A stretch of 64,000 bases of DNA from Melampsora larici-populina 98AG31. Lineage: Eukaryota; Basidiomycota; Pucciniomycetes; Pucciniales; Melampsoraceae. The stretch is taken from positions 1,335,259 to 1,399,258 of the forward strand of contig NW_006768771.1 in NCBI RefSeq assembly GCF_000204055.1. Direction: 5' to 3'. This document shows positions 49,353 to 59,902 of the stretch, piece after piece; within the stretch, counting starts at the first letter, position 1, and each line of letters opens with the position of its first letter. The notes under the pieces were generated by a model that had not been told where the DNA came from, searched no databases, and saw only the letters and a list, made by a program, of their open reading frames with translations. The translations under genes were made by a program, and so were the position numbers.

Positions 49353-52300
49353 TCATAATTCCCCCAAAGCTGCTTGATAACCCATTGAAAACCTAGTATC
49401 TAATAAAGAATTTGGAACTGGAAATTGCGGATATTTTGTGTGAAAATTTAGAATAAAAAGATCTAAGTCTGAAGAGATATCCGAAAGCGCCACCCAAGTG
49501 TCATCTGAAACTGATCTACCAAGCCATCTTATCAAATATTCCGGCTGAGCCTTCCCCCTTTTCCTATAGTCCAAAATCGCCAAGACATGTCGCCAATCAT
49601 GAGTTGTCAAAGTTGGAGTGATTTGAACAGTTTCATTCTTCAATTGCCTTCCTCCTACAGATGGATGAACAAAAGGAGAAATGAGAGATACATTGAACAC
49701 AGGATGTAAACGGGAATAAGCACGTCCCAGGTTTAATCAAACCGCATTTGCTCCAACCATTTCCACCACTGGAAAAGGTCCAATCCTTTGATAATCCAGT
49801 TTTGACGAAGGTCGTGTCGTAGTTATGTTCTGTCGAGAGAGCCATACTAGATCACCTGGAGAGTATACTGGACTCATTCGTCAATGCTTGTTGTAAGCTG
49901 CAGCCTGAGCCTGTTTAGCATGTTTCAATGAAATCAGCAGATTCAAGTGTGTTGCTTCTAGGTGCTCAATAAATTTGTCAGCATGAGGAACTCGCGAAAA
50001 CTCTGTGAAACTATTAGCTCTGGGATGAAATCCTTGCCACGAAAAGAATGGGGTCATTTTAGTAGATGATGAAACTGAATTGTTGAAACAAAATTCTGCC
50101 ATGGGTAATATATCAACCCAATCATCTTGCCTATAACTAATGAAATGTCTGAGATATGATTCTAATGTTTGATTCGTCCTCTCCGTCTGCCCATTTGTCT
50201 GAGGATGAAACGCGGTTGACGGCGCAGGAGAGATACGAAGTTGCTTCTGTACAGCAGTCCAAAATGCTGATACAAATGTAGCACCACGATCCGAAACTAT
50301 CTTGTCCGGATATCCGTGGTAACAAAAAAACTGAGAAATAAAGAGAGATGCCAACTGAGGAGCACTCATAGACTCCCTGCAAGGGATGAAATGAGCGCCT
50401 TTAGAAAAATAATCGGTGATCACTAGAATGGAATCACACCCAGACGAAACAGGAAGTTTAACAATGAGATCCATTCCAATAACGCTCCACGGCCTATCAG
50501 GAATAGACGACGGAATAAGTTGCCCTTGAGGCGCTTGTGTAGATCTTTTAGACCTTTGACAAGACTCACAGCTTTTGACAAAACTTATAACATCCTTTAT
50601 GATAGAAGGCCAACCAAACGTCCTGGTAATTGCACTGATCATATGTGCAACACCAGGATGTCCCATAGAAGTGGAGTCATGAAAAGCTGATAAGATATGT
50701 TGTCAAAGAGGTAAAGGAACAAATAAGCGGTCACGAAACCACCACAGTCCCCCACGAAAAGTGAAAAAAGGAGGAGGAGAAACATTATCCAAACCTTCGT
50801 AGTCTTTATATGAATTGACCAGAAGATTCCGAGTAGTCACAGACGGAATGATAAAAGATGTATCGATAGAACATACAGATACACCATCTTTTATCATGTA
50901 AGGTTTGAGTAATGTCATCCTGTTCGTGTCTTTATCAAAGCCTTCGAAATCAGGACGTCTTGATAAAGGATCAGCGGGATTATGTTTCCCTGGAGTATGA
51001 AGGATTTGGAAGTGAAAAGAAGTAAGATAGGAAGCCCACCTCGCCTGCCGAGGTGTCAACTTCTGTGAAGTCATAAAGTAACGAAGATTTGCATGATCCG
51101 AAAAAACAGTTACAGGGGTCGGCGTACCAGTCAACCAAGCGCGCCATTCCTCAAAAGACTCGACAATAATGCCAAGCTCCTGATCATGTACCTGCCAGTT
51201 CCGCTCTGCCGGAGTCAATTTGCGAGAAAAAAACGATACCGGCAACAAATTGCCATCTTTGTCCGGTTGAGACAGAATAGCCGCCATCGCGAAGCCGGAA
51301 CAATCCACCTGTAAAGACCTAGGCTTGTCGAAATCAAAATGCGAAAGCAAAGGAGCAGTAGTAAAAGCCAAACGGAGGGAATTAAACGAAGAAACACACG
51401 CAGCACTTTCCAAACCTTCCACCACATCCACATCTTTTTGTGTCAAAGAAGTAAGAGGAGCAGCAATAGCGGAAAATTGATGAATAAATCGACGATAAAA
51501 ATTAGTAAAACCAAGGAACCTTTAAAGTTGTTTTGAATTCACAGGGTAAGGCCAGTCAGCAATAGTGCTCAGCTTCTTAGGGTCCATATGTAAACCATCT
51601 TTTGATATAACAAATCCCAGAAAGGTGACCTCAGAAGCATAAAATTGGCATTTGTCAGGTGATACATTTAACTTATGATCTTGTAACTTTCTCAAAATTT
51701 TTGTAATGTGTTGTTCGTGTTCCTGTCTTGTTCTGGAAAAAATAAGGATATCATCAATATAAACAAAACAAGAAATACCCAGATGCTCTGATAAGACTGA
51801 TTGAATAAATCTTTGAAAGCACGCAGGACCATTAGCTAAACCAAATGGCATTACTAAACATTCAAACAACCCCCATGGAGTTCTGAAAGCTGTCTTCCAT
51901 TCATCTCCCTCCTTAATACGAATAAAGTTGAAAGCGGATTTAAGATCTAACTTAGTAAAAAATCTACAACCTGAAACACGAGTTAACAAATCACCTAATA
52001 AAGGAATAGGAAAACTATCTCTAATAGTCATAGAATTTAGGGAACGATAATCTACACAAGGACGATTTTTCTTGCCAGGAACTTTTACAAAAAAAATGGG
52101 AGAGGCAGCCGATGAAGAAGAAGGTCGTATATTTCCTTTCGCCAATTGTCCATCAAGCCATGATTTCAACTCAACTTCTTCCAACCTTGACAACAAATAA
52201 GATCCACCATACGTCGGAACCACACCTTCCTTCAACCGTATTGCCATATCAAAAGCCTCACGATGCGGAGGTAAACAATAAGACTCCAGTGATTGAAACA

Positions 52301-52671
52301 CATCAGCGAATTGCGCAAACTCCTTGGGTAAAGAGGGCAATAAAGAAATTGAAGGTGTGATAGGTGTAATTGAGGATGAAAGAATCGAAGAAAACTGGGA
52401 TTTGAAAAAAGTTGGATATTCACCAATTTTATTGGAAAAAGCTGAAAATTGAGGAGAATCTAAGCGCAACGATGGTCCAGATCCCCCGACCCAACCATGA
52501 TGCAAATGTAATCAATCCATCCCTAATATTACATCATAACCTCCTAAGGTTGTGACATCAAGAGAAACATCGGATTTGAACAAATGATTGGTGTCATCAG
52601 AAATGGAAAGACCACCACACAAAAATTGAGTAACGAGTCCATCCTTCCCCGCGGAACCATCAAAATTTACG
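49353..52671 (-). pseudogene. Ty3/gypsy (chromovirus) pol, 5'-truncated, five in-frame stops
   Basis: One continuous minus-strand frame runs from the end of the aspartic protease (LGGYDVILGMD) through reverse transcriptase (CFVYIDDILIFS active site, KLDLKSAFNFIRIKEGDEWKT), RNase H (LQVDCSGFAMAAILSQ), integrase (zinc-finger CESCQRSKRS, GMDLIVKLP, SDRGATFVSAFW, HPQTNGQTERTNQTLESY) and a chromodomain-like end (AQPEYLIRWLGRSVSDDTWV). Five stop codons interrupt it (52512, 51522, 50703, 49881, 49737) without any frameshift. Gag and the 5' LTR are absent. The element cannot move by itself. Confidence 0.93.
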
Positions 52672-52689
52672 CATTTTAACGCATTTTAA

Positions 52690-54172
52690 ATGGAGAACAC
52701 TTTGACAACCACGGATTAAGATCCGGAGTTCTTTCAAAGATTGAAAGCGGCCTTTGAGCATTCCAATAATCTGTTCGATTATTACTCGCCACTTACTGAG
52801 CTTCATGTTGAAAGAATCTTCTTCAGGACGTTGACCCTCACCTCGCTGACGTTTGAATGGTGTGATAACACTACGTGACACTGTGTAACCCGAGTCAGCC
52901 AGTATGTATTCATCCTCTGTAAGAAACTGGGATGGATCCTGATGAAGCTGCAAACCATTCAGATTGAAGTTCAGCCTTATGAAAAAAAATTTACTAAAGA
53001 AGTGCCTCACCCTTATGAAAAAAAAACTTACTAAAGATGTCCGAAAAACTCTTTGATCATGAGCACAACCACACCAACCCAGCTCGTAGAATCGAATTTT
53101 CCTATTTACATCACCAACCAACATGATGTTGAAAGCATAAAAAAACTTTCGAGTCCAGTAGTCCTCACGATTCGTGACCGGTGCGAAAGCCAGCGGGATT
53201 AATGTTCCGTCCATGAAACCCACAGTGTCCTTGAAAACACTGCTATTCATGGAAGATTTCAGCTCATTTCTCTCTTCCTCATTTGGCCACATAACCCAGT
53301 CTTTTTCGAGTTGGAGTATTGCGTAAATACATCAATTTGTCCAGATTTGAATGCTACCTTCTGAAAATATCGAAATACATTTAAATTAGTCTCAAAATGA
53401 TATCAAAATTATATCTTTAACAGAAAAAAATACCCGAAATATGAAAAGTATATGCAAGATGAGAGTGGTCGCCTCCATTTCCTGAAGAACCTAGGTTCGC
53501 CAGCGCAACCAGCAGCTGCCATGCGACTGGCTTCTGTCGATTGTGAGATTGGTTTTGAAAAACCTTGCTCCCCGCAATCATATCAACTAATTTCCAGAAT
53601 TGCGCTTCGCTCATTCGAGCCTATTGAGTCAAAAACAATCCACAATTAGCATAAAATAAAAAGCAATGATTATATAAAATTAAAAGACCTACCATCGACA
53701 CAAAAGACCGACCAAAATCGTGGATCCGATGCGGAAATGAAGTATCACGCAAACCTTTACGTTTGCGTGACGGCCGATCTTGAAGATAGCGTGTTGATGT
53801 GAGTATCTTCAGAGATTCTTCCAGTCAATGAATTTCGTTTTCAGATATTTGGCGTAGACGACGTCCAAGGAGGACTAGTTGGACAGATCGAGACCGTGCT
53901 AAATGGTATTCCAGAGCACCAAGTAATAAAGTGTAGAATGGCCTCTTGGCCTCAAAGTCATCTATAGGATCTACTTTGCTTTCTGATTGTTCTGTTTGTT
54001 AATTTTGATAGGTGAGTATTGCTTGGAAACATCGAAGAATAAACAGACTTTCAGCATTTTTATTCTGCTGAAATGCTAGGCCAAGAACTTGTGCGTTTGA
54101 GATTTTTTTTGTCTCATCGATTGCCGTATGGACCAAGTGTTTGAGATTTCGACGCCGATTGGTCCGTGCCAT
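52690..54172 (-). pseudogene. Harbinger-type transposase, 3' end lost
   Basis: The gene starts at 54172 (MARTNRRRNLKHLVHTAIDE), runs through several exons (including a block with RMSEAQFWKLVDMIAGSKVF) and contains the DDE core: GFMDGTLIPLAF (first Asp), DSGYTVSRSVITPFKR (second Asp), WRVIIEQIIGMLKGRF (Glu). An intron of about 65 nt (near 52,973-53,038) separates AHDQRVFRTS from LNGLQLHQDP. After RGCQSVLHLK the frame runs into the junction with the gypsy fragment (a duplicated CGCATTTTAA at about 52,675-52,690) and stops, removing the last helices expected of HARBI-type proteins. Exon limits in the N-terminal part are uncertain. Confidence 0.75.
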
Positions 54173-54454
54173 CAGTGAAGTTGATTTCGAGGGAAGTCGA
54201 GTTAAGAAATGATTGAAGTAGAGTTAAGAGATTGAGCAGCAGGAAGTTAATGAGACTTGATATATCGATTTTGATCTTGGTAGGTAAGAGTGAAAGACTG
54301 GGAAAAAAAACGGGTGTTCAAAGTTCAAGGGCGATACAGAACCACAGAACCACAGATGCCGCCAAAATTCGGGTATCTGTGATTCTGTGGAACATTCTGG
54401 CAAACTGTCTGAAAATCAACAGATTTGATATTTGTACACCATAAATGTGTAAGT

Positions 54455-54820
54455 TAGGGCTGTGACCCGGTCCCGGCCCTGCCCGGCCGAAGGTGCCCGG
54501 CGATATTTCCAACGCTGGCGGTCCCGGCCTTGGGGCTCTGAAACCTAATCAGAATAGGGTGCAAAGCCCTGCGGGCGCCCCGGGCGCCCGGCCCGGCCGA
54601 CTGCCCGATCCTGTTTTTGCCAAAAATAATATAAAAATTTCCCCTTTCCAAGGGTTTTTTACTCGTAAATCTGGGCCCGGCTCTGCCTGGACACCCAAGG
54701 CCTGAGATTCGGGCAGGCCCTGGTCGGCCCTGAGAAGTTTCCAGGGGACCTCGGGTCTACCCAGGGTCGGGCTTGGCCCCGGGGCCGGCCACGAACTCTC
54801 AGGGCCGGGTCACAGCCCTA
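54455..54820. mobile_element. GC-rich hAT-type MITE, 366 bp, 8-bp target duplication
   Basis: The terminal inverted repeats begin TAGGGCTGTGACCCGG at both ends, and the element is flanked by exact 8-bp GTGTAAGT copies (54447-54454 and 54821-54828), the size made by hAT transposases. The interior is strongly GC-rich (GGGCGCCCCGGGCGCCCGGC block), unlike the AT-rich surroundings. It has no gene. It sits one TSD away from the Harbinger end. Confidence 0.88.
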
Positions 54821-54828
54821 GTGTAAGT

Positions 54829-55862
54829 GGGACTATATGTCAAAGCATTAGTATGGCCCATCACAGGTTGTCATCCTGGTTTTCCCAAAATTGCCCATGG
54901 CTTAAGGTAGTGGAGAGAGGTATGGGTTTCTGACTGGGTTTCTCCACCCATGAAAGATATAGACCAGAACTTGCATGGGGTAAGGTGCAAATTGATCACG
55001 TGATCACACACATATGGGAAAGAACAGAGTTGACTGTTGTGTTTCTCTTTTTCCTTCTTGTATGTGCCGCACTCTATTATTGTCCCCTTTTTGGTTTTTG
55101 TTCCTCTTATCTAATAAAGTAAGAATTAAGAATCTAAAAAGAAGTCACAGTATCTTTTCACTAGTTTTCTTGTTTGATCTCACTGAGACTCAAGCTGTGC
55201 ATTGGTGACCTTTCTACTGTCTTCTGGTCTTCTTTTACTCTAACCGCCTCTTCAGGTTGGTGAGCGTTGATCCTTTATCACATTTGACTCAGCTGTTTCT
55301 TGTCAACACGCAACAGAGATAGTTATCTTTTTATTACCTTCTTCAAGGTCCTGCCTAGTTAAACAATTCAAATTCAAATTCTTACAAATAACAATATTTC
55401 TCTGTATATAGGCAAGTTCCCCAACTTCAAATTGGATGCTCATGATGGAGTAGAAATTGGTAGAGAAAAAGGGAAAGAGTACAAAAGTGACTACAGCCTT
55501 TATCTATAATAAGATATATCAAATACATCACTTAAAGAAGGTCACAGCAAATGATTGTATTACTAATAAATATGACATAATGTAAGATTAGTAATGAGAA
55601 AGCAAGAATGAGATATGAGATTAGATAAGTTTGGTGATAAGTAAGTAAGGATCAAATGTGAGATCAGATAACCAAACATCTTACTTCAATTGACAACAGG
55701 TATTAGCATCGTGAAACAAATAAAAAGAAGAAATGATTTAGAAGAAATGACTCGATTGGAATTTAGTAGGATGGTAACTAGTGTATATGATAAATCCAGA
55801 TAGTAACATGCCCTACATGATGAAAATGACAAGAGAGACAGGCGCGATATGGCACTGCATAA
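54829..55862. other. Gap; possible LTR-like piece
   Basis: No gene is seen. Around 55,014-55,215 a T-rich stretch with an AATAAA-like TCTAATAAAG word, followed by GCATTGGTGACC, has the look of an LTR end with a primer-binding site, but no partner LTR was found. The rest is anonymous AT-rich sequence, including the 3' side of the glycosidase gene. Confidence 0.3.
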
Positions 55863-57518
55863 TCAAGAATCCTGGTAAGCTCTTCCAGCTGGAGAGCGAA
55901 TAAAGTACTGCCACGCATTCTCCATGAACAGGACAAAAGCTTGGCCCTCTGGACTGACTACACCGGGGAGAGCTTTCTTGCTCCAATCTAATGGATTGAT
56001 CACTGGGGCTACTGAGCCATTGATGGGATTGATATGATTCGTGATGATGGCACTTCTAGCGCAGTTGATCTTGTCCAGCGGAAGTCTGTGAATCAGATCT
56101 GGTCTTGCGACAGCTACTCTGTAAGCACTTGCCGCTAGCAAGCTGGTACCCGATACCTCGTCAACTGGTACATAGAGTCGCATATCAGTAGGCCGCAATG
56201 ATACTTGAGCAGATGGTTATACTCACATGTACCAGGGGTCGTATAACGGTCCGGTAAAAGGAAAGTAGTGGGGGATTGGAAGCTATACGCTCCTACGATG
56301 ATCTCAATTGTCCACTCGATCAAGTCATCTTGCCACGCCTTTGCTCGTGCTTTGATTTCCGGGTCTTGAATCAAATTCAATGTCGCCCACATTCGCATGC
56401 ATCCAGCCGTGACCCATCCATTGCCTGTGCTCCAAAGAGTCTTGTCTTCATATGATCCTATTTCACGGAAGAATATATACAGTCAGAACCCCGATCTAAA
56501 ACATCATCGTTGAGATATACTGGCGAGAAACCTAATAAAATGTGATACCGAGTTTTGGTGACAGGATCTTGCGTCACTTGTCTATAAGCTTTGGCTTGCT
56601 CGTAACCAAACTGCACTAAATACAAGTCAGACATCGCAGCTCCGTAATACATGATTGAAGGTGGAGCCATGAACAAGTTATCGTCCCTAATGCGGTCAAG
56701 TTTGGAGTTAGAAACGGATCATCTTTCATAAAGACATAACCTACCAAAGTTGCAGCTCTTTAACTCGATGAGACACCGCCCCTTCTTTCGAGCGACGAAT
56801 TTTCTGTAACAGAAAGTCTATTTGATCTTTAGCAACTTGATTGTAGTACGCTTGGTCCCAGCCGTACGGGCTATTCTTGACAGTAGCACCCATGACCATC
56901 ACACCAATTAAAAGACTAGCCGGGTCTCCCGCTGCGTCATCAACAATAATGGGGCCAATCCCAGGAGCGCGCCTTTGAAGAATTGGGTCGATTATAGTAA
57001 AGAGTTCAGCTGGATAAGGTAGGTTGGCTTTAGGGTTCAAAGGAAGCTGGGTGTCCGAATAGACACTGAGCGAAGGATATTTTCCTTCAAGAATCCATTC
57101 GGCTTGTGTACCCCATTCCCAACTGTTTATCTGATCAGTCCAAATACTGAATATCAACACAATCATCCAAGAGCACGACGAACCTATGGTTTGCCGACTT
57201 TTCAAGTCTCAAGTTTACCAACTGTTTCAATTCAGGGGAGAACACTACGCCCTTTTGACAAGTTTGACATGCATTCGGATTCGATTGATCGCATGAGCTT
57301 GGTGCCGTTCCTACGGTCGGACCATAGCCCTGGAGCTTAGGTTGCGCACCGTCGGAGGTGAGAGGTGTCGTTGGTACATGCGCTGATGTAGCCCCATAGC
57401 CCGCCGGATCTATGGCCGAACGAGCATATTTACGATGAAGACTTCCAGGAGTGAAATGAGCAATGGTGCTCGAAACCAGGCACAAAGGAATGTAAAAGTT
57501 GATAGCGTGCACTTTCAT
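55863..57518 (-). CDS. Secreted six-hairpin glycosidase-like protein (GH105/GH88-like fold)
   Basis: Five exons (57518-57219, 57130-56745, 56686-56532, 56457-56227, 56164-55863) give 457 aa. The N-terminus MKVHAINFYIPLCLVSSTIA is a signal peptide, followed by a Pro/Ser/Gly-rich linker and two close cysteines. The catalytic-type region includes INSWEWGTQAEWILEG, LWDDNLFMAPPSIMYYGA, EDKTLWSTGNGWVTAGCMRM and FDEVSGTSLLAASAYRVAV, ending SPEGQAFVLFMENAWQYF. These blocks resemble fungal six-hairpin glycosidases related to unsaturated-uronyl hydrolases; substrate and EC class cannot be told from sequence by eye. It may be a secreted plant- or fungal-polysaccharide enzyme. The gene looks intact, with transposable elements on both sides. 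Confidence 0.8.
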
Positions 57519-57912
57519 CGCAACACGTTATAAGTTGACAAGATTGAAATGGAGGCTCCGGATGTGAGAAGGCAAAGCAAGCAGGAAAAGAAGCGAAAGG
57601 AAGCCTGGGCAGACATCGAATGAACCTGACCGAAGTCTACATATAACGTGAACGTGCACAGTGAAAAGTCACCAAGCAAAAAATTGCTGCTCTCGGGCGG
57701 AAGTCTCAAAGAGAGCATTCACCATTTGCAGAAGTTGAGAGAGTTGAGAGCGCCGCTCTCATCAGAGCGTCTACACTTTCCACCTCGGGGTACCTTATTC
57801 AACCACTTGAAGCAGTGAATAGAATGTACCATACTGCTGCTTCCAGCATCAACCCTCTCATCTCGACCCATCTCACGCATCTCCCCATCTCGGTACCCCA
57901 AATATACACTTA
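57519..57912. other. Promoter region of the glycosidase gene
   Basis: Between the gene start and a TIR element that begins about 395 bases upstream. It contains a GC-rich GAGAGCGCCGCTCTC palindrome near 57,746. No gene. Confidence 0.4.
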
Positions 57913-59654
57913 TTACTTTTGCTAAAATGCTTGGCCCAATCGAGAAAAAATAAAAACAAAATTCACCGCAGCAGTCACAACGCAGCAGAGAGAAAAAAGT
58001 AGGGTGCGCTCAAGCTCCCATCTGTTCCATCCTTTTGATTACCCCGCTGCCACCAATAATTTTTCATATCCTTCAAATCCCTGTCGATGACTTCATTTTG
58101 CTCACTCAACTCAACTAACACATCTATCCATTGTGGATAATTGATTGCTGATATCTGTAAGCAAAAAGATACACTTGATTGCTTCATTTCCTCCCATTTC
58201 TCTCTTCAATGCATCTCGTTCATCTTACTGATAATCCCTAATATCATCTTTAGGTATCCTCCTCCAATACCTACCACCACACTGTCCCGAGTTGAACCCG
58301 ATCGAGTTTGAAGTATGCGTTGAAGTTTGATGTCCGGAGATCACAAGTTTCATCATCTAGGTCAAATCCAGTTGAACCGATCCAGAAGGCAGCTCATAAG
58401 ACCTTTACATCTGAATTACAAAGCTAGATTGTTCATAGTAGATGAATTGTAGTTAGAGCAGATGTCATTGTACAGGAACCAGAATCAAGAAATTCTAGAT
58501 AAGATTGATGTGAAAATCGAGATCGTTTCAATCTTCTTCATAGAATCACAAGCAAATCAATTGATTTTGATCTTGTTAAAAAAATCAGTCTCTAGATTAC
58601 ATCAGAGAGCCGAGATTGTTTCCAATCTCTTCCATAGGAACAAAGGAAGATCAATTGGTTTTGACCGAGCAAAACCAGTTGATCTTTGGATTTTGAATGT
58701 CTTTGAGAAAACTGATATCATTTTTCATCTCGTTCATAGGACCAAAGACAAATTGAATGGGTTTGGATGACTTGTTCAAACCCGATAAGTTCTTAGTTTA
58801 ACTTTTATTGCCCTCATAAGAGATCTGAGATTGTGTTAAACTTGCAATCATAGGATGATCTCATAGCAGGATCAACCGGAAACTGATTGGTTTTGAGATT
58901 GTTCATAACCAATCGATTATTCTGAAAATCTCACTTACCTTGAAAACTCACTCACATTTTGAATATCTTTCATAAGATATTCAATCTCATACTTTTGTTA
59001 TTCAGAAGAGCTCGGCACTGGACAAGTTGAAGATATGTAAGATACATCTTATTCAACTTGCCCTTTTTCTCAGATTAGCATAGCAGTTATGAGCTCCATA
59101 AAAGCTTCAATATCGTTTCTTTCTTCAATTCTTAACAAATACTCGTTATCAATATATGAGGAACAGTGTAGAGAGAAGTTTCACATATCAGATGACTGCT
59201 TTCCTGGTTGAGCTGCAAGAGCGTGGGAAAGAAGAGCTGATGAGGTGATGGTGAGGAAAAGCCAGGCAAGCCAATCACCGATATTGGACTGTGTTGATGT
59301 GAGGATGGTCATCTGAATCAAACCATATGAAAAGGTTGTTAGAAAGCACACCAAGAGGAAATGAATAAGAGGCATTTATAACGTAACACGTAGAGTAACT
59401 TACCAATAGTTTCAATAGTTTCACAAGCCCATCTTGCAAGAGTGTGCAAAGAAAGAGGTGGCAAGGTGATGGTGAACTAGAGACTATATAGAGGTGGGTG
59501 ATAGAGCAGCGGAATGGGAGGGAGGTGACGACTCGCACCACAGCTGAAGAGACAGCACCCTTTAAAACTTTTTTCTCTCTGCTGCGTTGTGACTGCTGTG
59601 GTGAATTTTATTTTTATTTTTTCTCGATTGGGCCAAGCATTTTAGCAAAAGTAA
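57913..59654. mobile_element. 1.74-kb element with about 80-bp TIRs and TA flanks
   Basis: The ends read TTACTTTTGCTAAAATGCTT inward on both strands, and the arms match at nearly all of about 80 positions (GGCCCAATCGAG, AAATTCACC, CAGCAGTCACAACGCAGCAG blocks). TA stands outside both ends (57911-57912 and 59655-59656), as for Tc1/mariner-type insertion. There is no transposase; the interior has degenerate tandem repeats at 58,510-58,900. Confidence 0.78.
58510..58900 (+). repeat. Degenerate tandem repeats inside the TIR element
   Basis: Four imperfect units of about 100-130 bases share GAGATTGTTTC, TTCATAGGA, ACAAAG and ATTGGTTTTGA words (near 58,520, 58,610, 58,720 and 58,850). A frame of 102 codons across part of this (58,462-58,770) follows the repeats and is unlikely to be a gene. 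Confidence 0.5.
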
Positions 59655-59902
59655 TACCAAAAAGTTTTTTGAAATTTCATACATACAACTTAGCCAGATA
59701 AGGCTTAAGAGCCCTATGGCACATGTACACTACATACACAGCATGACATAGTGTACACAACGTATATGTAGCGTAGCCGTAGCCCTGTCCCTGTGCCCTG
59801 ACTCACTGAGTCCTGAACTACATATGTATTGCCCCGGACTTGTCCTCATCCACCTCCACCTCAATTGACTTACCACTACAACTTGAATCTCAACGCACCA
59901 AT

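Larger units (their letters stand above)
48934..54443 (-). mobile_element. PIF/Harbinger-type DNA transposon with 74-bp TIRs, interrupted by a gypsy remnant
   Basis: The left end (48934-49007, starting TATGGTGTACAAATATCAAA) and the right end (54443-54370, read in reverse) agree at about 72 of 74 positions. AAT stands directly outside both ends (48931-48933 and 54444-54446), a plausible 3-bp target duplication. Between them lie a Harbinger transposase gene (minus) and a decayed Ty3/gypsy pol with one LTR. Element assignment combines the TIRs with the transposase type. Confidence 0.75.

Noticed and set aside
52660..53292. Harbinger transposase core read as one uninterrupted exon
   Set aside because: The Phe-rich stretch within it is flanked by GTAAGT and a CATAAG acceptor and breaks a conserved block, so an intron is more likely.
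55014..55208. 64-codon hydrophobic frame
   Set aside because: Likely chance frame in T-rich, LTR-like sequence.
58462..58770. 102-codon frame inside the TIR element
   Set aside because: It follows degenerate tandem repeats and lacks any transposase motif.
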